A stretch of 64,000 bases of DNA from Siderastrea radians (GCA_964017195.1 OZ024895.1:30053375-30117374); one strand, 5' to 3'. Shown: positions 1 through 61,482, numbered from the stretch's first letter. Notes: a model not told the origin generated them from the letters alone. A program made the numbers and translations.

Positions 1-49
1 GTGCTATAATGTATGCGAAAATAGTCTCTGGATGTTCAGACCAGCTGGG
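1..49 (+). CDS. Possible partial exon of the left-hand gene
   Basis: The first 49 bases are open and stop at a good donor (CTGG|GTAAGT) in phase 1, the phase used by the lectin exon downstream. One frame reads ...VSGCSDQLG, which resembles the start of a discoidin (F5/8 type C) domain, where a Cys precedes an L-G motif. The rest of such a domain was not found before the lectin exon, and a second frame is also open. This is a weak call resting on the donor and phase only. Confidence 0.2.
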
Positions 50-2475
50 TAAGTTAACATTTCTGATAAATGCAGAAATCTGGGTAATAGGCTGTAGGGA
101 AGTGTTAAGTGACATAAACACAGAGGAGACTCAGAACAGCCATGTGTTGTTGTTAAAAGAAAAAAAAAAAGACTATTTGTTTATTGTTGTTATTAGAGAT
201 GTTGCCTTGTAATCTTCTTTCATCGTTGATCGTTGTTGTATAAAAGTAAAAGCACTCGAAAAAATATGCTAAAGAGCTTGTTTCCCCGAACAGCACAGAA
301 AGAGGTTTTGTTGATGAAATACACAATATTTTTGCAATATCGATGTTCAATTTGTGGTGTCTTTTGAGGGTCCGCTTATGGAAGTAGCAATAGCGTTCTA
401 AGGCTAAACTGGTTTGCGTGCACGAGTGTCTCCTTATTGCGTTCACAGTTACTGAACTACAATGTAAAAAGAGATATTGCAGTTGACCTCATTGATCATG
501 ATCAGCCCTTATATGATTTATCTTCGTATTATTTTGCAAAATAGTTTTATTTATGCTTGTAAAAAAAAAGAAAGGAAGATAAGTGCACAAACAAGTGTAA
601 CGCACTTCAGTGAGTTATAATTGTTTTGTATATTTTTGTTTCCCCTTACTAGTAAAGTCACGTGCACTAAAGACAATTAAGGTGATTCTCTTTAATTGTA
701 TTGCGCGTCCTTTCTGTGCATCATTTTTTTTTTTTTGCGTGATAAGCGCGCGCGATAGGTTTTCTATAGAAGCCGAGCAGTTCAGAGAAATAACTGGTCG
801 TTTTCTCCTAAACGAACTCGGTGAACCCATTTTTTTTAATGCATAAATTCAAATGACACACGGTTGAATACAATATATCGCGATTTCAAGAAAAGTTTAA
901 AATTCGGCTTTGAGAAATTTTTATTTAAATGCCGAAAAGAACACGTCTTTGGGCACACCAGGGTACGTACGCACGCAGCAAATTTTTTATTCATTTATTT
1001 ATTTTTTTTTATATCCTTAATTCCTGTTCAACCAAAATAGTATACAATGCAAGACAAATGTCTATTTTGTTGAACTGCTCAAGCATTTCAATACAAGCAG
1101 TGACTTTTTAAAGCAATAATAGCTCTCATTTCTGATTACTAGGGTTTCTCAGGAGAACCTTGCGAGTCGTATGGTTGCTATCAATGGCTATCGATGTTGT
1201 GCCAAAACAAGCTCGGTGACCCCTATTTTTTGTTGCATTTTTGAAATGATCTAAACATAATATATAATTACCAGTTGTACCAAGTCTTAGAAAATTTTAA
1301 ATATTCCTTCTATTTCGATGGAATCACCTTAAAAAAATAAATTAAATTAATAGACACATCTTTCCACGCATTGGCAATGTGATTTGCTAAAAAAATTTCC
1401 ATCTATTGTGTAGCCTCAGTTTGAGAGTCTTACCTCATTTAGCCAACGATCATTAGAAGTAGCAAAAGCGTCATTTTTTGCAATAAACAGGTAGTCGCGA
1501 AAATGTGGACCAGCTTTCTGTGTTTTAATGATTTCATCAAGTTACAAGCAAACCAGCTACTTTTAAAGGCGATAGTAAGAGCATAGAAAAAAACATTAAG
1601 CATAGAAAATGCATGTAAGTACACGTGTCGCAATTTCATTACCGATGTCAGCTGGTAACGTTGTCTTGGTCGACGTGGAGGCCAAAACCAGTGGCGAGGG
1701 ACCACGGTGTTTGTAGGGTTTATGACGTGATCCCGTTTATTGTCAGCAGATGTTTTCGATAATCAACTGATGCAATAAGGTAAAGTTCTACCAAATGAGT
1801 CCCTAACTAGAGCCATCTGTTAATTTGTACCAAGTAACACGCCGAAAAGAGAGAAAAAAGCTGTCGTCAACTTGAAGTTGGCCTTTAACACTGGTCACAA
1901 CGTCTTGTCAAGAATGCAACCTTTTCTCAACTTTTAGGTGAAATCTTTTCCAAAACAAACAAAGAAAGACCATCAAACCGCCAACAACCAACAAAAAAAG
2001 GAGCACAATAAAGAACGGGACTTGAATTGTGCGTATACACGGAGTCAAATTCGAAAGTTTAGTTTTCATGCTGCAGTAAAAGTTTTAGTCCTTTGAAGTG
2101 GAATTTAAGCAAAATATGGCGCCCATAGCTTAAAATGGAAGGGTTTTGGTTTGTTTCTTTGTTTGTTTGTTTGTTCAACAAAAGGCTTTGCCATAAGAAC
2201 TCATCCGTTTTCGGTCGCATGGGTTTGGTTGGGTGTACGTGTTGGACATGTTGAAAAATCACACTATTTTGGTTACCTGGGGTCACATCTTCTTCAAATG
2301 CCACCGGATCGTCTGAAAGCCTGATTGTCTGTTGAATCTACTGCGCATAGTTATCAACTGCATCTTTCAGCAGAAAATTGTTGGCAAACTGATACCAAAT
2401 CGACTGAAATCTTAGATTGAACAGAACACGACCTAAATATTTGATATTAAATTACTGTCTTCTCTCCAGATGCAG
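50..2475. other. Intron or upstream non-coding sequence
   Basis: AT-rich sequence with poly-T/poly-A runs (for example near 160, 730 and 1000). No splice-bounded coding segment was recognised on either strand. The short ORFs here have low-complexity or unlikely compositions. It is probably intron or 5' sequence of the lectin/PAN gene. Confidence 0.5.
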
Positions 2476-2853
2476 AGGCTTGTGGGATCGGCTGGAAACC
2501 TTTGTTTGACTCCTGTTACAAAATAATCACTGATAAGAAGACCTGGGTAGAAAGTGTCTCGGACTGCGAGTCATCTGGCGCTCATCTCGTGAAAGTCACC
2601 AGTCAAGAAGAGCTTGACTACCTGTATAACACATTTGTGCTGCCTTTGAACTCGGGAAGTGCCTGGATCGGCCTCAACTTGAAGAATGGCTCGTTCTACT
2701 GGACCGACAACACCAAACTTGAATACAGTAACTGGAATTATGGTGAGCCGAATAATTTCAATGGAAATGAACATTGCGTGGAGATCTACGCAAAAAACGG
2801 AAGGTGGAATGATATTCCCTGCTTCTATAAGAGACCATACGTGTGCGAGAGAG
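2476..2853 (+). CDS. C-type lectin domain exon, left-hand gene
   Basis: This exon (378 nt, 126 codons, phase 1-1) carries a complete C-type lectin-like domain. It runs from E-A-C-G-I-G-W through the WIGL core to C-E-R-G, with cysteines in the usual long-form positions. The EPN triplet (in GEPNNF) and a WND motif (GRWNDI) are intact; in this family they form the calcium site that binds mannose-type sugars. The acceptor is TGCAG|AGGC and the donor GAGAG|GTATGT. By hand alignment the domain is about three-quarters identical to the lectin exon at 43395-43775 on the opposite strand. The product is probably secreted or cell-surface, but no signal peptide exon is visible. Confidence 0.85.
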
Positions 2854-3442
2854 GTATGTCACTATTGGAGTATTGACGAAATCGAATCTCGATATTCCAT
2901 TGCAATTTATCTACAAGAACACCTTGGGATAGTTAATGCAGTGGTTTGAGCTCAAAAACGGATATTACCTTGACCCTCACCGTCGTTATACATCTGTACA
3001 CAAACCATACAATCTCGAATCATCTTTAGTTCGCTGTATTGACGAATGCATTCGATGGCATTATTCAGCTAGAGCACAGTTCAAGAAAGAAAAAGAAGAA
3101 AAAGCGCTATTAGGAGCTAAGTGTCAATCCTTAGGGAACTTAATTTGGTGGCTTTTATGCCCACTATCTTTGGACAAAGAAAACTAAAACGTTGATCAAC
3201 CGGTTTGGCTAGTGTTGAAAGGGTAACTAATACCGGCTAGTATATGTGCAAAAAAGGGGTAAACGGAACCAAAAGCTTGCGCTGATTGGCTTCCTGGCTG
3301 ATCCAATCCATTAGCATCGGACACGGAATTTTCGTTGTTGAAGAATATCGATTATTTAGGCTTAAGTATGAACATACGCCCTCGAATATGCAGCAGGACC
3401 TTCCACTTTTGTCATAGCGTTATATAATCTTTCTTTGTACAG
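2854..3442 (+). other. Intron between lectin and PAN exons
   Basis: A 589-nt intron bounded by GTATGT and TTTGTACAG. An open stretch near 2936-3187 has no domain features and no matching splice phase. Confidence 0.55.
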
Positions 3443-3708
3443 TTCCTTTTCAGTTGCGTTTATGGAATCATCACATGTCAACGTCCATCAGAAACGTGGA
3501 TCACGTCTTAACCAACTATACTTTTCAAGAGTATTACGTTGCTGAAGTCACGCAATGTTTACAAAAGTGTTTAGACAATGAAATGTGCGTTTCCTTTAAC
3601 TTTGAGTACTCTAAGGTGGGTTCAAAAAAATGCGAACTGAACAACTCAACAAGGGCATGGGCTAAAGAAAAGTTTCAGGAGAGACTTGGTTTCGTATATT
3701 ATGATTAA
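3443..3708 (+). CDS. Terminal PAN/apple-like exon, left-hand gene
   Basis: The exon opens after TTTGTACAG in phase 1, matching the donor phase of the lectin exon 589 nt upstream, and ends at TAA (3706-3708). It encodes about 88 residues with the PAN/apple pattern: a Cys in EVTQCLQKC, then DNEMCVSFNFEY, then KKCELN, ending GFVYYD. PAN modules mediate protein or carbohydrate contacts outside the cell. A closer acceptor (TTTTCAG at 3453) would put this reading frame out of phase with the lectin exon, so the upstream acceptor is preferred. The gene would end lectin-PAN, without a membrane anchor in these two exons. Confidence 0.7.
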
Positions 3709-3792
3709 CAGGCTAGCTTTAATCTTGTTGGGCTTGACAAAGTTTCCGTTTTTTGCAAGAGAGGTTGGGGAGGACGGTAATCAACAATAATA

Positions 3793-3833
<41 letters not shown>
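3793..3833. repeat. (GAT)n microsatellite
   Basis: About 13 uninterrupted GAT units in the 3' flank of the lectin/PAN gene. Confidence 0.95.
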
Positions 3834-4193
3834 ACAATTCATAGCCATCACGTGCTTACAAAACTAAAACCAGTGTAAGTGGGGAAAACGAGTTTTGCAT
3901 GGTAAACAAACCATAAAACTAAGCGAGGCTCCTAATTTGAGGTAATTATTATTTCGATGTTGATCTTCTTTGTTCTATTGGGAAAAAATCCACATGCAAA
4001 TTGAATACCTTCATATTCAAGGAGTAAGAAGCTCAGATCCCAATAGTTGCCGTAGTTTAAGCTGGTCAAGAAACAAAGTCAAGACGCCCCCATTCGGAAC
4101 TGGGCAGGAGGAATACACATTGGTGAAGCCTTTCAAAGTCTTTTCTTCTAACATTTTTGTGTCAGTAGTTGAAAAAAGCTACATGAAGAAAGC

Positions 4194-4199
4194 AATAAA
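4194..4199 (+). terminator. Candidate poly(A) signal of the lectin/PAN gene
   Basis: AATAAA about 490 nt after the stop codon at 3708, followed by a second AATAAA overlap. It is a plausible 3' end, but transcript data would be needed to choose between sites. Confidence 0.3.
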
Positions 4200-5064
4200 T
4201 AAACTTCAAATTTTTACTGCTCATCATGTGCTTATACAATTTATTGTGTCACTCGATCTGACTTTCAGCGATATACCTTACATTTTCCAAACATTAACCT
4301 GTAAAAGTCCAGCTGCTTTGAATTTCAAAAACGTAAAAAAAATGAATAGCTTTTATTCTTTCGGGGTTAAGCAGGTGGCGGCACACGGTGCCCTTCCAAT
4401 GCTTAGGAAAGCCAAAAACGCTAAATAGGGTTAAAATTAAAAGGTTAAATTAAATGTGCTACATTTCACATTTCCAAATCATCTATTTGTTTGTTCTGAC
4501 CAGTTTTGCGAGATTCAAAGATTTTGAAAATGCAGGAAATCTAAGATCGCGGAACCAAGCTGGCCGCTATTTTGGAAATCAAAACATGACTGGCACATGA
4601 CATGACGTCATCTGGTCATGTTGCGGAACTCCTAGGAAACATCTTTGACGTACTACATAACCTCTGAGCGAGTTCGTTCTCATAGTCTTAATACTCCCGG
4701 ACTTAAGTAGAGCGCCCCCTCTTCACCCCAAGGTTAAAGAACAATAAAAATTACACTGAATAGCATTAACGGACTAAATGTTTTCGTTTCTTTGGCCAAC
4801 AAGGTCAATTTGAGGCTCTTATTTGGCCGACATCACCACATATCGCTGGACTGAATGGGCAATAATTTCACTGGTAAAAAGATCGGGATATTACTGATCT
4901 TTAGTTCCCATATGGAAGAGAATAGATCGTCTAGCTCCAAGTTTCGCGGTTATGGGGTTCGACCATAGACGACAACGAGCACCTTGAAATGTTCTAGACC
5001 GCCGGTAACCTGGTGCACCTTGCAAACCGTGAAAAGTTCAAGGCAACAAGAGTGTAGCATATAA

Positions 5065-5065
<1 letters not shown>

Positions 5066-5108
<43 letters not shown>
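5066..5108. repeat. (AAT)n microsatellite
   Basis: About 14 AAT units in intergenic sequence. Confidence 0.95.
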
Positions 5109-5109
<1 letters not shown>

Positions 5110-6391
5110 CATTACAGATTTGTTTAATAATATGGCTGAAAACATTTGCGATATATCCAAGGAAATTAAAACTAAACGACTTAGTAAAACCTAGAAACAC
5201 ACAAAGCCTTACAAGTCAACAAGGGATTTTACATTCCTAGTCATTTTCTTTGGATGAAAACTAAAACTACAGAGGATAAAATCAGCTAAATATAATAGAG
5301 ATGAGAGGATGAGTAACTATGCAGCGTTTTAATCACAAGAAGGTCATAAAACTCGAACAATTATGCATTCTTTTGCAAATATCCCTTATACAGACTGGGA
5401 TAAACTTGTGACATGGGCTGCAAACATTTCCACAGTGCTTAAAAGTCAAAGTTGAGGTTTGAATCAAGAAAAAGGATGAAGAGGAGTAAGCTTGCATAGT
5501 TTTGTGTGTTGGCTGTACTGGTCAACCCTCTATAGCGAATTTTGGACGTGGTAGCCTGCGCAGTTGTCTTTTTTTAAGTGCTTAAGGGGAATATGACAAA
5601 AACAAACATCCATTTTTGGAATACTTTGGCAAAGGTAATTAATGTGAAGCGACATCTGTCTGCACAATCTTGTGGGGAGGAGGGGAGAGTTTAACTTTCT
5701 AGCCCACGGATTAATAAACAAAACTGTCTTCAAATTTATTTCAGAATAAAGTAAAACGAACAGAACCGTTTATTCGGGGTGTGAAGAACGAGACTAATCG
5801 GACTGAAATAAGACCACGTATTCATAGGACTGTTAATAACTATAGATTCGTTTGGTTTAGAGTACATATCGACGAAGTATCTGGACTCTTTTCAAGTCCA
5901 TGCCAGCAACTGCAAATCTTCACTTACTCATTTCACTCCAAAATGAGCGTGGTTACACGAAGCAACTTTACCTAGGTAAATATGAGGTTTCCCTGGCCGG
6001 GAAATGGCATTTTCCTGTCAGGTAACCGATTTTACCACGGGAAAATTTACCTAGCTAAAATTTCTTAGCCAAGTGACTGAAAACAATAGAAAATCTCCCA
6101 AGCAAAACCCTGTGTGGATTGAACGGTCGTCCTGTTTCCCCAGGTAAACCTACAAATGAGAAGCTGAGTTTTGGACACTGCACGTGCAGTGCATGATCAG
6201 CAGCTACATGACGTAAATTGCATTTGAAAGCGGCGTCCAGGTGAAGACGATTGAAGGCGAATCTCTTTCGAGCAATGTTGTCAGTGTTGAATTTTAACGG
6301 GATGCTGAGGTTCACAGAACGTTTTATATAAAACGCGCATCTATTTTTTTACGTCTCCGGAAATGAAACAGACCAAGGATTAAAAGTATTA

Positions 6392-7683
6392 AAGGATCCT
6401 AGTCACCCACAGTGCTTTGCGCGCATCGAGTGAGAAATCCGCCATTTTCTATGCCATCTAAAATCAGGATTTTTTCACAGCGAATTGAAATCCGGCTACA
6501 TCCGCGCCAATACGGCCAGCTTGGGCCTTCATTTACTTTCTTGGCCTTAAAAAATTAATAGCAGTTACATCTGGCCGGTTATTTTGGTGTTGTTTGCTAT
6601 TTTTCTCGTGAAATGTGCGAGACAACGCCAGGACTCTAAGCGGTTTATGCTCTCCTTCGCGTGGCAGTACCAAAACAGTCAAGCTTATGAAAGAAATCAT
6701 TATTCAAGGATCTTCTTGGTTATCGCACTAGTCAAGCAAAAGATATCCAATAGATTGAAATACTGGTCAAGCTTATTCGCCGACATTTTACTTCATTACA
6801 GTGCACTCTTCAGGTTCTTCACGCGCTGAAATGTTTTGGTCTTTAAATGTGACGACGGGACTCGCTCTGCAGTGCCGGTAGCGACGCTAAAGCGAAAGCT
6901 TCAAAGCCTTCGATGCCTAAGAACAACACTTCGACTTCTTCCCTAAGCTATAAATCCCTGGGATTGCAGAAAAGGAGGAGAAAGAATGGTTTGCGAACAG
7001 AAACTTTGTAAATCAGATCTGTTAGCCGCAGTCGACACCTTAGCTAGCTGCAGTACATTTTGTTTTCATGGCAATTCATGTATTTTGAAAATTGAAATGA
7101 ATATCCATCCTTTGCGATGATAACAAAGAAAATGAAAGCTATTGATGAAAGAGTTTCTTCTACTTGAAAGGAATGTGAAATGTTCTCGCTTTATCTAGCG
7201 CTAATTAAAACTAAATGCGGTTCGGGGCGATGATCACAGCGGCGTGATCGAGTGAGTTTTGGAAACATTTATGCCCTCGATGCATTCGGCTTTTGTGTTT
7301 TGTGGCGATGGAAAAGTCAAGAATACCCAATTGAACAAGATTCTATACCTTTACGATTCTAGATTCGCTTGTAAATCATATTCCGTTAGCGCTCGCTGAA
7401 TATAGTTTGCTTTTGGGTAACCGGTGGACTGGGAGGCTGGCCGACTTACGAACACAAACATTCTTTGAGTCCTTGGTTTTTAGACAGCCGCCAAAATGCG
7501 CTGAAAATAATCGAAAGCCCTTTTACTGGCACTAAAATCAAAAACAAGCGAAGAAATTTCAGCTTCAGGCTACAATAATATTTTTACCAGTTGAACTGTT
7601 GACGTTTTGTCACTTTCGACGAGTAATTTGATCGCAAATTTCGGATCAAAACAATAACAAAGGCGTGCCTGGCTAGGATCCTT
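6392..7683. mobile_element. 1.29-kb TIR element flanked by TA
   Basis: The left end starts AAGGATCCTAGTCAC and the right end is the near inverse, GGCTAGGATCCTT. Both are flanked by TA (6390-6391 and 7684-7685). The terminal inverted repeat is only about 12-16 bp. No transposase frame is visible, so it would be a non-autonomous element of Tc1/mariner type judging from the TA target. Confidence 0.5.
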
Positions 7684-8977
7684 TAAGCAGTGTGTCCTTT
7701 AAAACGACTTCCTCGTCTTCTTATCCGGTTCATAAAAAGATAAACAAATAAATAAAAATTAAGTTGTTTGTTTTCTCTTCCTTAAGTTATCGGGCAAGAT
7801 AATTTACTCTTTTGAACTCCCCGGGTACATGTAACCTCGAATTACCCAGGTAAGTAATAACGCCACCTATTTTACCGAGGCAAAATTATACTGGGAAATC
7901 ATGCTTGCCTAAGGTGATGTAACCACTGCTATTGTTTGCACTTATGTCTGGTTGCTAGTTTTCTTGAGATCAGAATCTTTGTAGGTGTGGCATTGCAGTA
8001 CAAATGAATCTCAAGGATAGCCCAACTGGGCAATCACTTCGAATCTCTGCGTTGCCCATTCTCAGTAGAATTGCTTTAAGGAATATACTTGAAACGTATT
8101 TAATTCCGTGTCATCCATGATGAGAAGCCGTCTAATCTTACCTCTTTTTTCTCCTTTTTGTTTTTTGTTGGCTCGGTCAAATCTTGTCCGCCAACTTGGA
8201 TTTGTGTTTGAGATGTTTCATTGCCTTCTGCAGCAAACATTTCGTGAAAAATTCGTGGACAAATGACATAATTCAAGGGCGTTCTGCTTGACCGTTTTTC
8301 TAGCAACGGCAAGAACAATGACAATGCGAGCCTTGGGACCAGCGGTGACAACTTATAAAGCATTGTTACTCAAGTCGATGATTTACGCTTTCCTTCGGTC
8401 TCTGTTATACCATACTGGAAAATTCGATATTTGGCGCTGTCTTTTGTCCTTCATTATTTTTATTTATTCACCTTCTGAATTTAGAGTCACATTCGCGTTA
8501 GGCAGTGATTGAAATCAAATGGAACTGAAGATTGCCATGTGAAAGTAGACAAACAAACATAAGCACACTATGAACACTACAGGATCACTGTTTTAATTTA
8601 GTTTTGTGAAGTATTGTGGAATCCCACATGACACCTGTCCTCAAACCGGCGTTAATGCGGTCACTAAATGTCACGGCTACCGTTTTTTTTTTCTTGTTTT
8701 TGTTTTGTTTTTTGACCAGCAGTCAAATAAGTCATTTTGTGAAGTCACCACCAACAGTAAAATTGCCTTTGTGAATCACCTTGTAAGATGGCCTCTTATA
8801 ATGAAAACATAAAAATAAGTGCATTGGTAACCGCTGTGGGACTGGTTGGTAGCTTTTTCGCAGACTGCCAACTCACAAGGTTAAATTCAATTTTGACAGG
8901 CTCAGTACGATATTTCAATTGCGAAGATCTGTTGAAAATCGCTTTCCCTTTAACTTACAAAGTCTTTCGGACCTGAG
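7684..8977. other. Non-coding, nothing recognised
   Basis: AT-rich sequence with oligo-T tracts (for example near 8685). No splice-bounded exon or RNA gene was recognised. Confidence 0.4.
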
Positions 8978-9215
8978 GCCCGTTTCTCGGAAGTCCCGAT
9001 AACTTTTCAGGCCCGGAAAGCTACCTTATGAGCACAAGATTTACCTGAAAGATTCAAATTTTGTTGGTTTTTGAAGCAACGCAGTAAAATTGTAAGTTGA
9101 CGGAACGAGTCGAGGTAGTTTGTGAGCTAAAAGCTACAAACCAATTCTATAGATTTTGATTTTAGAATTTAGCCCAGGGTCCAAAAAGTTACTGGGACTT
9201 TCGAGAAACGGACCC
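8978..9215. mobile_element. Short inverted-repeat element (MITE-like)
   Basis: The left end has GGCCCGTTTCTCGGAAGTCCC and the right end the inverse (GGGACTTTCGAGAAACGGACC) about 200 bp away. The target duplication is unclear, so the ends are approximate. Confidence 0.6.
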
Positions 9216-10373
9216 CAGGAGTAATAGGGTATGGCGCTATTTAAAATAGGAGCTGATGGCTTCAAATGAAGCTGAAATGACATCATGGTGCTCATCTAAT
9301 TGCAGCTGGTCCCTAAATTTGCCACACATACAACAGCAGCGTCCTAAGAACTCCGCATCACTCAATGCTGTTGAGTAAGAATAATAGTATCGCGATGTTG
9401 AGCAAATTGGCATAGCGAATTCAACATGACATTGTCCACATCTGAGGACAAACGTCTGCCCCATTTAACATCGTTTAACAGAGTGGCCAAACAGGTTTAA
9501 CATGTTGCAACAACAACAACAGCAAATTCAAATCGGTTAGAATCGAAATGCTGAACTTGCTTGTCTAAAGCCCTAATGCTCGACCATTTCTTGGAAAACT
9601 TAATGTAGTTTTGATATGTTCACAATTTTCTTGTATTTTTTGTTGTGGGGGGGGGGGGGGATTTTTACTCTCGTTCATTGTATTCGTGTTGTTTTTTCCT
9701 TAGTTTTCTTTTAAGTGATCAGGTTTTTGTGTTAATAAATTTCAACCAAACTACTAAGGAGGGGTAAACAAAGTCTTTAACGAAATTCTACATACAACCG
9801 AAGCCACGCACAACAACCATACATAGAAAAACAAAATATTTCCATTATTTATTTGTCTACATGTGCACTACTTTGCTTAGTAATAACATTGAAAAAAGGG
9901 TTTCAAGGTCACGTTTCAGGATAAATGCTTTTTGTTTTTTGACTCTTTTGTTTAAGGGTCTGTCGCTGCAAATTTTTTAGTGTATAGAATGCTGCCATTC
10001 CTAAATTAAAGGCTTTTTTACGTTTTTTTTTTTATTTATCCTAACTGAAGGTGCATTTTGATTGAGTGGATAAAATAATTGTCATTAAAGTTGCCTTAAC
10101 CAACATGTCATCAAAGATTTAAGCTAATCTAGATCGCGTTATGCTTATATCTTTACCCCTTTTGTAAGACGTGTTCCATTTGCTTTCTGCACTGGATCAA
10201 AGAAACGTTAACATTTTTTCGAGGTAACAAAGAGCATTGTAGTAGTTAAGACCTGTAGCTGCCTCCCTGTTTAGCAGTAAACTTAAGTGTCGAAAGTAAG
10301 AGGTACGGAAAGCGTCCTGCCGGTGTCATAAAAAAAAATAAAGAAAAAAAGAAAGCACCTCAATGCGCCTTAA
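9216..10373. other. Non-coding, nothing firm
   Basis: Contains a G12 run near 9649 and T-rich tracts. A cysteine-rich 75-codon minus-strand frame at 9237-9464 was considered and not called. Confidence 0.4.
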
Positions 10374-10838
10374 CCCTCGGGCGTACAGGGGGGGGGGGGT
10401 AGGCTTGAATTTTCTTGAATCTTTCCAAGATGATTTTTCATCAGCACCCGCCGTTTCCAGTAACTGTACCCTTATCCCTTAGACACATTTTGACACAAGT
10501 TTGGTGAAAATCAGTTCTATGGTTGTGAGACATCGAGTCATGTAAGTAGCAGGTGGTCAAGGCATTCTTCATTTAAAGTGGGTATTTTTCGCGTTTTTAG
10601 GTGATAAAAGCATAGGATGATTGCCAAGATAGCAACCATCTTGAGTGACGTCACAGGCCTCCAGCAGCTCGACAACTTATAATAAATACCTCATCTTGTA
10701 GAGCACACCACAGGTTTTCTACTAAAGGTGAAATCTTCTCGAAATATTGTAACATAGCCAATACCCAAGGAGAGTCCTTAACCTCCCCCCCCCCCCTGTA
10801 CCACCGTGGTGGAGTGATTTTGCTTGTAGGTCCGAGGT
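10374..10838. mobile_element. TTAA-flanked element, copy 1
   Basis: Begins CCCTCGGGCGTACA next to TTAA (10370-10373) and ends with the inverse (TCCGAGG) next to TTAA (10839-10842). Poly-G and poly-C tracts sit symmetrically near the ends. A second copy is at 46021-46517. TTAA targets are typical of piggyBac and Kolobok families; no transposase is visible. Confidence 0.6.
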
Positions 10839-11072
10839 TTAAGATTGGCTGGTCCGAGAGACTCTAAGACCTCCCTTAAACAAGTTAGGGATGGGAACAG
10901 CAGATAATGAATTTGAATCAACGCAAGGTTTGACTTCTTTGGATCGTTGATTGATTGTTTGTGTGTGCCTTTGTTTGGGTGTTTGTTTATTTGTTTCTGA
11001 AAATTATCTTAATAGTTTGACGTTTTGAAGGGTTCGGGCCTTCAGACTATTCCGAGTGTGTTATTTTTCCAG

Positions 11073-11248
11073 ATGAATCAGAATGCAATATCCACGAAAT
11101 TATTGCCTCTGAAATACGGAATGTAACAACTATAATCTGGAATCCACATTACTTAATCCCGAAATTCTTTGAGAATGGAAGAGAGTCCAGGATCCTCACA
11201 GATTACCTTACACTAATGGCTTCGGTCAAACGCTTACAAAGTAAATAA
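11073..11248 (+). CDS. Unrecognised splice-bounded ORF
   Basis: A good acceptor (TTATTTTTCCAG) opens a 57-codon frame in phase 1, ending in TAA at 11246-11248. It starts D-E-S-E-C and contains an N-glycosylation sequon (NVT). The composition looks protein-like rather than intronic, but no family was recognised and no upstream partner exon on the + strand was found. It could be a terminal exon of a small gene opposite the large minus-strand gene, or chance. Confidence 0.22.
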
Positions 11249-11455
11249 CAGTCGGTCAAAGCAACTAAATCTAACGGTTCTAGGCTTGTTTACCAGCCTA
11301 ACTATTCAGACTCAAAAAGTCTTACAACGCGAAAAGCTGAAAAAGGGTAAAAAATATCTTTAAAAATGGGCTTTTTCTAGAACCCAAAAGTCGTTACAAC
11401 TATTACTACGTAGATGCGAAAGAAAAAACAGAGGAGGAAGGCCGTCCAACTGCAT

Positions 11456-11465
11456 TTAGGCGTAC
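11456..11465 (-). CDS. Candidate final coding exon of the large gene
   Basis: A strong minus-strand acceptor (ACTTATTCTTTTCCAG) precedes G-TAC-GCC-TAA. Joined in the required phase to the transmembrane exon it completes Lys and adds Tyr-Ala-stop, giving a cytoplasmic tail of roughly six residues after the helix. The phase fits exactly, but the coding part is so short that another acceptor cannot be excluded. The 3' UTR would extend leftwards; an AATAAA on this strand lies at 10986-10991. Confidence 0.3.
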
Positions 11466-12127
11466 CTGGAAAAGAATAAGTTAAAGCAGTTTCAATACAC
11501 TGAAATCTAAACAAAGGTATCTGCAGCCAGCCTTTAGCCTGGTTTCATATTGTCTGCTATTACTAGGTCACAGAAAAGCAAAAATCTTTGCTAAGATTTA
11601 GAGATTGCGTCTGTATATCCGTCTGTCCAGTTTTTGTTATTGTTGTTGTTGTTGTTTTATCTGTAGGTATGTCTTTATATCTGCCTGACTGTCTTATGCA
11701 TGAAGAACAGTAAAACTAGGTATAGGGTCTCCAAGGAAAATGGATATATTTGTTAAGTTGGAGAAAACAACTTGGAAGGAATGTGCCCAATGTAGAACGC
11801 TAATTTGTAGTGCCAGAGAATCGGGCTCCATGCGTCAGTTGGCAAACGACGTAGTATATAATTAGACCGTCTTTTTAATTACTCTTAGGACGGTTTTCAA
11901 TAACCTGAGGGCCGAAGGTAGTTTGCATTTGCTCTGCTTTTATTTCACTGCGCTCTTTGAATGGCTAAAAAGCGCTCCAACAAGAAGCAAAATCACATTC
12001 AACCATCACTTAACTGATAAAACACGTTTTCCTGCATTTGCGTGGCGTTCTGATTGACTGTAAGTTGTAAGTTATGGACGTTATTACATTTAGTTTGGTT
12101 TTATGACTCAAAGTTAAAAGTACTCAC

Positions 12128-60771
<48,644 letters not shown>

Positions 60772-60896
60772 CTAGCAAATAGAGAAAAGATAAGCATCCA
60801 TTCCCAGGATTTTTGTTTTCAACTAAAATATTTCACAGTCGATACTTGTCACATTTTGGTAAAGATAACGGGATTACTTTATCTCCAGAACTCCAG

Positions 60897-61010
60897 GCCC
60901 CAGTTGCTCAAAACTTGGAGCGGATAAGTGTTAGGGAAACCAATTGCGTTATCCACTGGATAGAGATTTATCCGGTGGATAGCGCTATCTACCTTTCGAA
61001 CAACTGGGGC
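60897..61010. mobile_element. 114-bp inverted-repeat element with CAG target duplication
   Basis: GCCCCAGTTG at the left and CAACTGGGGC at the right. CAG is duplicated on both sides (60894-60896, 61011-61013). The paralogous intron near 55600-55615 has the uninterrupted CTCCAGAAGTAT, an empty site that confirms both boundaries. Confidence 0.85.
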
Positions 61011-61482
61011 CAGAAGTATTGTTCAGTAAAAAAATGGCTTCCATTGCACCAAATCAACAACTTCCTCAATATGCCTAAAACTGGAATTCAGCGTTGTAAA
61101 ATGATCTCTTTGAGAACCAAAGGCAAGCAACGTAGTTTTATAATTGGATTTGGAATACATTGTTCGAGTTTGGTTGAAAAAATATGCTATCTCCGGATTC
61201 GTACGAAAATGTATGTACGGATAACAGAACAGGTTAACGCACGTAATTTGGCACTATCCTGTGTATTCCTATTCCGGTTCTCAGTAGGAATAAGAGAATG
61301 TACGGATCACAAGCTCTCTGAAGGTTACCCTATAAAGTTTCTGTGCAAAAAAAAATAATAATAATAAGTAAATAAATAAATAAAAAATAGAAATAGAAAT
61401 AAAAAGATGAGGCAAGATGATATAAAAAGTGAGGCTTTTTACAGCTTGTCTCTAAGACCACCTTAAGAGGCTGTCTCCCTAA

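Larger units (their letters stand above)
3709..6391. other. 3' flank and intergenic sequence
   Basis: Holds the 3' UTR candidate and two microsatellites. One 152-codon open frame (3970-4428) has no domain signature and overlaps the likely 3' UTR, so it is not called a gene. Nothing else was recognised. Confidence 0.5.

Noticed and set aside
3970..4428. 152-codon + strand frame after the PAN exon
   Set aside because: No domain or splice context. It overlaps the probable 3' UTR and poly(A) site, and the composition is not convincing.
9237..9464. Cysteine-rich 75-codon minus-strand frame, considered as a zinc-binding protein
   Set aside because: Cysteine spacing fits no finger pattern, and there is no splice or conservation evidence.
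60813..61358. 181-codon + strand frame
   Set aside because: It crosses the 114-bp inserted element and intron sequence; the paralogous intron does not keep the frame.
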